Under the pieces are notes generated by a model. The model did no database searches. It saw only the letters and a list, made by a program, of their open reading frames with translations, and was not told the origin of the DNA. A program made the translations under genes and the position numbers. Below are positions 6,562-12,688 of a stretch of 12,688 nucleotides of DNA, in pieces; positions within the stretch are counted from its first letter, which is position 1; the number at the start of each line of letters is the position of its first letter. This DNA comes from JALUUH01 sp964636675 (GTDB lineage Bacteria; Pseudomonadota; Gammaproteobacteria; S012-40): contig CAZWUO010000096.1 of NCBI GenBank assembly GCA_964636675.1, positions 1-12,688 of the forward strand, written 5' to 3'.

Positions 6562-7713
6562 ATGACACAAACACCCATCAATTTACTCGCTGACTACGGA
6601 CAAAGTTTTTGGTACGACAATATTGATCGTTCGATGTTACACAACGGCATATTAGAAAATTTGATTAAACAAGATGATTTAAAAGGTATTACTTCTAACC
6701 CCGCCATCTTTGAAAAAGCGATTATCAACAGCAATGATTACGATGCAGCGCTTGCTGCTCTTATAAGTAAGCAACCCAATGCGAGCAGTCGAGAGTATTT
6801 TTTCAGCCTTGCAGTAGAAGATATACAAAATGCGGCGGATCAATTAAAACCGGTTTACGATAAAACCCAAGGCCGTGATGGATACGTGAGTTTAGAGGTT
6901 TCTCCTGACCTAGCATACAACACCCAGGCGAGTATTAAAGAAGCCAGAGAATTGTTTTTACGTTTGGGACGCCCTAATATCATGATAAAAATTCCGGCGA
7001 CCAAAGAAGGAATTCCAGCTATCGAGCAATTAATTACCGATGGCGTAAATATAAATGCTACCTTGCTTTTTTCTGTAGAACGCTATGAGGCCGTTGCCAA
7101 TGCGTATATCAATGGCATCAAACAAAGGCACGAAAAAGAGATGCCAATGAAAAACATTTCATCCGTGGCTAGTTTTTTCATTAGCCGAGTTGATGGAGCA
7201 ATGGATTCCGCGCTCGAGCAAGTTATCGAAAACGGGACTCCTGAACAACAAAACATTGCTCAGTCTTTACTTGGAAAAGTGGCTATTCTAAATGCGCAAA
7301 ATGCATATAATCGATATATAGAACTTTTTGGTGAACAATTTGTTCGCTATACAGAAGCTGGCGCCAACCCCCAAAGACTTTTGTGGGCAAGCACTGGGGT
7401 AAAAAACCCTGCCTATAAAGACACAATGTACATCGATGACTTAATCGGCCCCAATACCGTTAATACGATTCCACCCGCTACATTGCAAGCGTTCAAAGAC
7501 CATGGATCAGCCCGACCAACACTGGAACGCGGACTCGAGCAAGTAGATGCTCAAATCAGCCAGCTCAACAAACTTGGCCTAGCAACAGATGACATCATGG
7601 CAAATCTAGAAAAAGATGGCATTGCCTTATTCGCTAAAGCATTTGATCATCTGCTGGCTGCGATAGATGAGAAAACCCAAGCCCTAAAAATTCAAGCGAG
7701 CAATGCTGCTTAG
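6562..7713 (+). CDS. tal: Transaldolase
   Basis: This cytoplasmic enzyme of the non-oxidative pentose-phosphate pathway moves a dihydroxyacetone unit from sedoheptulose-7-phosphate to glyceraldehyde-3-phosphate through a lysine Schiff base. From ATG 6562 it is 383 residues, the size of the longer bacterial transaldolase class (the E. coli TalB type is about 317). Visible motifs are GQSFWYDNIDRSML near the N-terminus, KGITSNPAIFEKAI, GYVSLEVSPDLA, NIMIKIPATKEG (Schiff-base Lys about 143), INATLLFSVERY, FFISRVD and LLWASTGVKNP. An in-frame ATG at 6550 exists, but TGAGG six bases before 6562 and the usual N-terminus favour 6562. It heads a cluster with pgl (53 bases later) and glk. Confidence 0.93.
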   Translation: MTQTPINLLADYGQSFWYDNIDRSMLHNGILENLIKQDDLKGITSNPAIFEKAIINSNDYDAALAALISKQPNASSREYFFSLAVEDIQNAADQLKPVYDKTQGRDGYVSLEVSPDLAYNTQASIKEARELFLRLGRPNIMIKIPATKEGIPAIEQLITDGVNINATLLFSVERYEAVANAYINGIKQRHEKEMPMKNISSVASFFISRVDGAMDSALEQVIENGTPEQQNIAQSLLGKVAILNAQNAYNRYIELFGEQFVRYTEAGANPQRLLWASTGVKNPAYKDTMYIDDLIGPNTVNTIPPATLQAFKDHGSARPTLERGLEQVDAQISQLNKLGLATDDIMANLEKDGIALFAKAFDHLLAAIDEKTQALKIQASNAA

Positions 7714-7745
7714 GACTTTTCAAGCTCTTAATTGATTTTTTACCC

Positions 7746-7782
7746 AATATAGCGAATACTCAATCAATGAGCACGCTATATT
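7746..7782 (+). promoter_or_regulatory. Stem-loop enclosing the pgl start codon
   Basis: AATATAGCG (7746-7754) pairs perfectly with CGCTATATT (7774-7782). Within the loop, CTCA (7759-7762) can pair with TGAG (7768-7771), covering two bases of the ATG at 7767. No Shine-Dalgarno is visible ahead of the ATG. A translational control role is inferred only. Confidence 0.3.
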
Positions 7783-8519
7783 CTTTTAATTCCGCTGCGA
7801 GTCTTGCTTTACACGCAGCGGAACACTGGATTGAAATCGGACAACAAGCGATAAAAAAAAGAGGCCTCTTACATATCGCGTTGTCCGGTGGATCCACACC
7901 CAAACAAGTGCATCAAATTATTACCGATGCAACACATGTCAATCAGCTCGACTGGTCAAAAGTACACTTTTATTTTGGCGACGAACGTTGCGTACCACCA
8001 CAGCATGCCGATAGTAACTATCGCATGGCCAATGAAACATTGTTTTCCAAGATACCCTGTCCACCAGAAAATATTCACCGCATGCAAGGCGAAATCGATC
8101 CCGCGTCCGCCGCTCAAGATTATGCCAAAATGTTACAAGCGCATTTGCCACGCAATAACACTGGAGAAGCTTTTATAGATATCGTTTTATTAGGCATGGG
8201 GCCTGATGGACACACCGCTTCTTTATTTCCCGACACCGCCGCCCTCAAGGTCATGCATAAAAGCGTTACTGAAAATTACGTTGCAAAGTTACATGCTTGG
8301 CGAATCACACTAACCTATCCCATGTTTAACGCTGCACATAACATTTTGATACTTGCCCATGGCGAAGAAAAAAACCTCGTATTAAAGCGTATTCTTGCTT
8401 CACCAACAGCGCATGACTACCCGATTCAAGATATACAGCCCAATGGTAAACTGTTCTGGTATTTAGACGATAAAGCAAGCAAAAACATAGACGCGCCTAT
8501 TCAACATATACAAGAATAA
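7767..8519 (+). CDS. pgl: 6-phosphogluconolactonase
   Basis: This 250-residue cytoplasmic enzyme of the DevB/SOL type hydrolyses 6-phosphoglucono-1,5-lactone to 6-phosphogluconate, the second step of the oxidative pentose-phosphate and Entner-Doudoroff routes. Family motifs are IALSGGSTPKQVH (37-49), VHFYFGDERCVPP (66-78) followed by SNYRMANETLF, and IDIVLLGMGPDGHTASLFPD (137-156). Length and N-terminus fit the family. It lies 53 bases after tal and its stop abuts the glucokinase start, which implies cotranscription. The usual partner zwf, and edd or gnd, are not in the window. The start codon lies in a possible stem-loop and lacks an obvious ribosome site. Confidence 0.93.
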   Translation: MSTLYSFNSAASLALHAAEHWIEIGQQAIKKRGLLHIALSGGSTPKQVHQIITDATHVNQLDWSKVHFYFGDERCVPPQHADSNYRMANETLFSKIPCPPENIHRMQGEIDPASAAQDYAKMLQAHLPRNNTGEAFIDIVLLGMGPDGHTASLFPDTAALKVMHKSVTENYVAKLHAWRITLTYPMFNAAHNILILAHGEEKNLVLKRILASPTAHDYPIQDIQPNGKLFWYLDDKASKNIDAPIQHIQE

Positions 8520-8522
8520 GTG

Positions 8523-9512
8523 ATGATTATTCTCGGCGCTGACATAGGAGGCACAAAAACCTGCCTTTCTCTGATCGAATTTGACACTGCACGCATAGCC
8601 CCCAAGGAAATCCAAAAAAAATATTATGAAAGTCAAAAATACCCCCAGTTCCAGCTATTATTGCAACACTTTTTAGGCCAATGCCCCAGTATCGACGCCG
8701 CCTGTTTTGCGCTCGCCGGCCCTATTGAAACGACTAACAATAATCAAACTTGTGCAATGACTAATTTAGCTTGGAAGCTTGACAAGGTCACGATAAGTCA
8801 ACAATTCGGCATCAATAAACTCATGTTAATCAACGATTTTGAGGCTGTAGCTTATGGCATAAATTCACTCCACAAAGAGCAATTAATAGAACTCCAAGCG
8901 GGCACCCCCGTGGCGAAATCTCGCAGAGCTGTTATTGGCGCAGGCACCGGACTTGGTCAAGCTTTTATGATCTGGCACCACAATACGTATCACATTTATA
9001 GCACCGAAGGCGGGCACGTAGATTTTGCCGCCACCAATCCATTAGAGCGAGAGCTTGTTGATTTTTTGTCTCCCAACGAGAGCAGAATTTCCTATGAGCA
9101 CCTATTATCCGGCGATGGACTTAGCAAAATATACGCATTCCTGCACAAAAAATCAGGTTCAGCACAAGACCCCATACGCCATTCCGCAGCACAAATAAGC
9201 CAACTCGCACACGCGAATTCAGACTCATTAGCTGGGCAGTGTCTGCAACTATTTGTTAGAATCTATGGATCACAGGCGAGCAATGTGGCGTTAACCACCC
9301 TGCCTAAGGATGGCATCTACATTGCCGGCGGAATTGCTGCAAAAAATCAGATGTTTTTCAGCAATGGTGAATTTATAAAGGCTTTTTTAAATAAGCCCAA
9401 AATGCAACAATTGCTGAAATCGATACCGGTAAAGCTTATTATGAACCCAGAAGTCGGATTACTTGGAGCGCTCAAGCAAGCTGAAATACTTGGGAGAAAA
9501 TCTATCTTTTAA
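8523..9512 (+). CDS. glk: Glucokinase
   Basis: This enzyme phosphorylates glucose to glucose-6-phosphate with ATP in the cytoplasm. The 329 residues show the phosphate-binding motif GADIGGTKT (5-13), FALAGPI (62-68), the catalytic-base region LINDFEAVAYG (102-112, D105), the second phosphate motif IGAGTGLGQA (138-147) and EGGHVDFA (162-169). There is no ROK-family cysteine zinc cluster, so this is the E. coli-type Glk family. I use ATG 8523; a GTG immediately before it (8520) directly abuts the pgl stop and is an equally possible start. Tight packing suggests one transcript from tal or pgl through glk. Confidence 0.92.
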   Translation: MIILGADIGGTKTCLSLIEFDTARIAPKEIQKKYYESQKYPQFQLLLQHFLGQCPSIDAACFALAGPIETTNNNQTCAMTNLAWKLDKVTISQQFGINKLMLINDFEAVAYGINSLHKEQLIELQAGTPVAKSRRAVIGAGTGLGQAFMIWHHNTYHIYSTEGGHVDFAATNPLERELVDFLSPNESRISYEHLLSGDGLSKIYAFLHKKSGSAQDPIRHSAAQISQLAHANSDSLAGQCLQLFVRIYGSQASNVALTTLPKDGIYIAGGIAAKNQMFFSNGEFIKAFLNKPKMQQLLKSIPVKLIMNPEVGLLGALKQAEILGRKSIF

Positions 9513-9571
9513 CCTTAGGGCGTGTCGTCAATTGATATGATTATTAAAATACAAGCCCTGAAAATGACTGA

Positions 9572-9964
9572 ATGAAAAGAACGCAAAGAATGAAAAACTA
9601 CGATATTGAAGTCCATGTAAAAACCCAGTTCGTCCCTGACCAATCCGCACCTGAGCTAAACCGCTATGTGTTTGCCTATACCATTACCATTAAAAACAAT
9701 GGCTCAGTTTCAGCAAAACTCATAAACCGCCATTGGATTATTACCGACGCACTCGGAAATGTACAAGAAATCAAAGGTATGGGAGTCGTTGGGGAGCAAC
9801 CCTATCTTAAACCTGGGGAAGGATTTCAATATACATCGGGGACGGTATTAGAGACCCCTGTAGGCAGCATGGAAGGCAGCTATCAAATGGTCGCCGATGA
9901 TGAAACCGAATTTAGTGCGATTATCCCCGCTTTCACATTATCCAAACCCCATGCACTGCATTAA
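9572..9964 (+). CDS. apaG: ApaG family protein
   Basis: This is a small single-domain (fibronectin-III-like) protein of the ApaG/CorD family, whose biochemical role is still unclear; it has been linked to Co2+ resistance and Mg2+ efflux in enterobacteria. Family hallmarks are RYVFAYTITIKN, the HWIITDALGNVQEIKG strand, GMGVVGEQPYLKPGEGFQYT, SGTVLETPVGSMEGSYQM and IPAFTLSKPHALH. It has 130 residues from ATG 9572; an internal ATG at 9590 would give 124, closer to the usual length of about 125, and neither start has a strong ribosome site. Its TAA stop overlaps the next gene's ATG by one base (TAATG), so it is probably translationally coupled to the ABC ATPase. In many relatives apaG is instead next to ksgA and apaH. 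Confidence 0.92.
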   Translation: MKRTQRMKNYDIEVHVKTQFVPDQSAPELNRYVFAYTITIKNNGSVSAKLINRHWIITDALGNVQEIKGMGVVGEQPYLKPGEGFQYTSGTVLETPVGSMEGSYQMVADDETEFSAIIPAFTLSKPHALH

Positions 9965-10848
9965 TGCCTCCTGTCCTAGAAATAATAAACCTGACTAAGT
10001 TTTACTCCGATGTTAAAGCGGTTCGAGGTATCAGCTTAAACATCCAAGAGGGAATTTGTTTTGGACTCCTAGGCCCTAACGGCGCAGGAAAAACCACCAC
10101 CATAGAAATCATGGAAGGCATTACGGAAGCCAGTGATGGCGAAGTACTCTATCGCGGTGAAAAAATTTCGGACGAATTTTACCAAAAAATTGGCATCCAG
10201 TTTCAAGCTACCAGCTTACAAGACTTTTTAACGGTTAAAGAAACTTTAAGCATGTTTGGCCAACTTTACACCTCCTCAGTCAATATCGACGACTTAATCC
10301 AGATGTGTACTTTGCAAGAATTCATCGATAGAGATAACCGCAAACTTTCCGGTGGCCAACGCCAGCGGCTATTGCTCGCCATTGCATTAATCAATGATCC
10401 TGAAATCTTATTTCTCGATGAACCTACCACTGGCCTAGACCCGCAATCCAGAAGAAACTTCTGGACCCTCATCAACAACATCAAAAACCAAGGAAAAACC
10501 ATCATATTAACCACCCATTATATGGATGAGGCCCATTATTTATGCGACCACATCGCAATCATGGATAAAGGAAAAATTATCGCCAATGACACTCCTGAGA
10601 GCTTACTCAAAAACCACTTTGGTGATTTCATATTACAACTGCCCACATCAGAAATTGTAACGCCTATCGACCAACTTGGGATACCCAATACCGTTAGAAA
10701 CGACATCGCCGAATTTCAAACCCATGATATAGATACCACGATTAAACAACTCATCAGCGCAGGGATTAGCTTAAAACAGCTGAAATTACGTACCTGGAAT
10801 CTAGAAGACTTATTCCTGTCCCTCACCGGGGAAGAATTACGCACGTGA
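9964..10848 (+). CDS. ABC-2 type transporter, ATP-binding subunit
   Basis: This is a 294-residue ATPase of the DrrA/CcmA-like ABC exporter group and would drive the permease encoded next. It shows Walker A GPNGAGKTT (37-45), the Q-loop region IGIQFQ (76-81), signature LSGGQRQR (128-135), Walker B EILFLDEPTTGLD (147-159) and the H-loop in LTTHYMDEA (182-190, H185). The C-terminal tail (about 205-294), with TWNLEDLFLSLTGEELR, is typical of this group. The start overlaps the apaG stop by one base. The substrate cannot be told; relatives export drugs, lipids or polysaccharides. Confidence 0.92.
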   Translation: MPPVLEIINLTKFYSDVKAVRGISLNIQEGICFGLLGPNGAGKTTTIEIMEGITEASDGEVLYRGEKISDEFYQKIGIQFQATSLQDFLTVKETLSMFGQLYTSSVNIDDLIQMCTLQEFIDRDNRKLSGGQRQRLLLAIALINDPEILFLDEPTTGLDPQSRRNFWTLINNIKNQGKTIILTTHYMDEAHYLCDHIAIMDKGKIIANDTPESLLKNHFGDFILQLPTSEIVTPIDQLGIPNTVRNDIAEFQTHDIDTTIKQLISAGISLKQLKLRTWNLEDLFLSLTGEELRT

Positions 10849-10867
10849 ACGCCACACCCATAAAACC

Positions 10868-11875
10868 ATGAAGCAATTTCTCGCCGTCTTTAAGGCCCGC
10901 AACCTAGAGTTTTTACGTGATACCTCTGCGTTATCATGGAATATATTACTCCCTGTTTTGCTGGTTCTCGCATTTGCCTTCATGTTTTCTAATGACAATC
11001 GAACGGTTTACAAAGTGGCTGTCTTTGGCGCAGCAAACTCAGCACAAAGCGACTCACTCGCCTTTATGCAAACCCGCCATATTGAATTTATCAGCACTGG
11101 CACACTCGAGGATGCGATAAAAAAAGTAGATACACATCAACTGGATATGGCAATTGACTTCACACCTCCGAGCAAATACTGGATTAACTCTAGCTCTTCC
11201 AGCGGGTATTTAACGGAACGGATTCTGTGGGGTACGGGTGGTAATACATTCCTGAAAAAAACCGTCGATGGCCAAGAGGTGCGCTATGTAGACTGGGTGT
11301 TACCCGGCATTCTGGCAATGAACATGATGTTTAGTTGCCTGTTTGGCGTAGGCTATGTCATTGTTCGTTATCGTAAAAATGGTTTTTTAAAACGACTAAA
11401 GGCCACCCCTTTAAGCCCCATAAAATTTTTAATTGCACAAATGTTATCGCGTTTATTGTTAATTCAGACGCTAACAATACTCATTTACCTCGGATGCGAC
11501 TTTTTCATCAATTTTAAAATGCTCGGCTCCTATTTGAGCTTATTAATCATCTCCACCATTGGGGCTATCAGTCTTATTTCATTAGGGCTTTTAGTCGCTG
11601 CGCGGCTATCGAGTGAAGAACTTGCGGGGGGTTTGTTAAACCTCATTAGCTGGCCCATGATGTTGCTTTCTGGCGTTTGGTTTTCTTTGGAAGGCACCGA
11701 AGAATGGGTAAAAATGATTGCCCAACTGCTACCTCTCACCCACCTTGTTGACGGCGCCAGGGCCATTATGACCGAAGGCGCGAGTCTCATCGATATTTCT
11801 TATCAACTCAGCGTATTGTCGATAATGAGCCTCATCTTTCTCTTCATAGGCGCACGAATATTTCGCTGGGAATAG
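10868..11875 (+). CDS. ABC-2 type transporter permease
   Basis: This 335-residue inner-membrane protein is the partner of the preceding ATPase, 19 bases downstream. Layout: TM1 (about 23-41), a periplasmic loop of about 100 residues (42-142), then TM helices at about 143-167, 186-209, 221-246, 254-272 and 314-330. The cytoplasmic motif RYRKNGFLKRLKATPLSP (167-184) and the later LLPLTHLVDGARAIM (287-301) are typical of the ABC2_membrane family. The large loop after TM1 fits the YhhJ/DrrB-like exporter type. No strong ribosome site precedes the ATG, so translation may depend on coupling. Substrate is unknown. Confidence 0.9.
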   Translation: MKQFLAVFKARNLEFLRDTSALSWNILLPVLLVLAFAFMFSNDNRTVYKVAVFGAANSAQSDSLAFMQTRHIEFISTGTLEDAIKKVDTHQLDMAIDFTPPSKYWINSSSSSGYLTERILWGTGGNTFLKKTVDGQEVRYVDWVLPGILAMNMMFSCLFGVGYVIVRYRKNGFLKRLKATPLSPIKFLIAQMLSRLLLIQTLTILIYLGCDFFINFKMLGSYLSLLIISTIGAISLISLGLLVAARLSSEELAGGLLNLISWPMMLLSGVWFSLEGTEEWVKMIAQLLPLTHLVDGARAIMTEGASLIDISYQLSVLSIMSLIFLFIGARIFRWE

Positions 11876-12038
11876 CCTCCGGGCAATAAGCATATTGCAT
11901 TACTCATCCCCCTCTCTTGCCCCTTAACTCCGCTAATTCATGCATCAATAAAGCAATGAAAAATTCACTCAATTAAAGTCTGTTTTCGTTCGATATATAG
12001 CATATGTTTATATCTGCGTCAGCTACGACTATTTTGCT

Positions 12039-12688
12039 ATGACACCTTATAAAAAAGTAAACCTTGATAAAGCGGAACAACTCAATTCCATTGGAATTTC
12101 GCTGTCCTCTGAAAAAGACGGCAAACGATTGTTGGAGAAGATCATCATTGGCGCTCAATCAATAACCAATTCGGATGGTGGGACACTTTATCTTATGGAC
12201 AACGCTAAACGTCTACGTTTTGAAATAATGCGTACCGCTTCTTTAGATGTCGCCTACGGAGGAACAACGGGCAAACCCGTGCCGCTGCAAGCCATTTTGC
12301 TGGAAGACAAATCCGGCAATAAAAATCTTAAAACAATCGCCGCTTATGCCGCCATTACAGGTCATACCGTCAACATAGAAGACGCCTACGCAGAAGAAGG
12401 TTTTGATTTTACCGGAACCAAAGCCTACGACAAAAAAACCGGTTACCATTCAAAATCCTTTTTAACCATTCCAATGAAAAACCACGAAAATGAAGTCATC
12501 GGGGTCTTACAGTTAATTAATGCCTTAGATGAAAAGACAAACCAACTAACATCTTTCTCCTATGCCGACCAACGACTGGCTGAATCACTTGCCTCACAAG
12601 CAGCAGTAGCACTCACCAACCAATCATTAATCGAAGAACTACGCATACTCTTGGAAAAATTTATCGAAATGATCGCCACGGCGATCGA
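12039..12688 (+). CDS. GAF-domain protein, probable HD-GYP c-di-GMP phosphodiesterase (3' end outside window)
   Basis: The gene runs off the right edge; 216 codons are visible. Residues about 12-197 form a GAF domain: LNSIGISLSSEKDGKRLLEK, then GGTLYLMD and SFLTIPMKN followed by VIGVLQLINA and SLASQAAVALTNQ. The last visible stretch, IEELRILLEKFIEMIATAI, is the linker that in many GAF proteins leads straight into an HD-GYP domain (expected next: a phrase like DEKSPYTGGH). The phosphodiesterase call is thus an inference, because the catalytic residues lie outside. No signal peptide or membrane segment is seen. ATG 12039 is the first start in frame after a stop at 11949. No ribosome site is visible, and a 12-codon frame (12004-12042) overlaps the start. 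Confidence 0.78.
   Translation, partial: MTPYKKVNLDKAEQLNSIGISLSSEKDGKRLLEKIIIGAQSITNSDGGTLYLMDNAKRLRFEIMRTASLDVAYGGTTGKPVPLQAILLEDKSGNKNLKTIAAYAAITGHTVNIEDAYAEEGFDFTGTKAYDKKTGYHSKSFLTIPMKNHENEVIGVLQLINALDEKTNQLTSFSYADQRLAESLASQAAVALTNQSLIEELRILLEKFIEMIATAI

Noticed and set aside
11883..11898. GCAATA/TATTGC stem after the ABC permease as a terminator
   Set aside because: Only 6 weak base pairs and no following T-tract.
12004..12042. 12-codon frame overlapping the GAF gene start
   Set aside because: Too short and without a ribosome site; overlap with ATG 12039 may be chance.

Overview
This 12.7 kb window comes from a Gram-negative proteobacterium, most probably a gammaproteobacterium (a betaproteobacterium is not excluded). 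The evidence is an outer-membrane-type lipoprotein with a BamE-like fold, ApaG, an E. coli-type glucokinase, a Wsp-type chemosensory cluster and a GAF protein apparently leading into HD-GYP. The DNA looks A+T-rich by eye and codon use looks even throughout, with no transposase, integrase, phage gene, tRNA, rRNA or CRISPR array. Species cannot be named from sequence alone.

Left half (1-5516, all on the minus strand): a compact Wsp-like surface/redox-signalling operon read right to left. It runs wspA-like receptor (5516-3546), wspD-like coupling protein (3522-2815), wspE-like CheA hybrid kinase (2818-593), then the receiver end of a wspR-like response regulator that leaves the window at base 1. 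In the classical Wsp system the receptor drives WspE to phosphorylate WspR, whose GGDEF domain makes c-di-GMP. Here the receptor carries a CxxCH c-type heme motif in its periplasmic domain and three HAMP-like modules. The kinase's C-terminal receiver has lost its acidic pocket and phospho-acceptor Asp. No wspB, wspC (methyltransferase) or wspF (methylesterase) lies between the genes. A perfect 26-bp inverted repeat with a 10-nt loop overlaps the wspE stop codon and separates wspE from wspR.

Middle: a 346-bp divergent intergenic region, then a small BamE/SmpA-like lipoprotein (5863-6189) and a 372-bp non-coding stretch holding a second perfect inverted repeat (15-bp arms, again a 10-nt loop).

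Centre-right (6562-9512, plus strand): a sugar-phosphate cluster of transaldolase, 6-phosphogluconolactonase and glucokinase. These feed glucose into glucose-6-phosphate and the pentose-phosphate or Entner-Doudoroff routes. They are followed by apaG, which overlaps by one base an ABC-2 type exporter pair (ATPase 9964-10848, permease 10868-11875).

Right end: the start of a GAF-domain protein (12039 to beyond the window) whose last visible residues look like the entry to an HD-GYP c-di-GMP phosphodiesterase domain. The window is therefore bracketed by a probable c-di-GMP synthase (left) and a probable c-di-GMP hydrolase (right).
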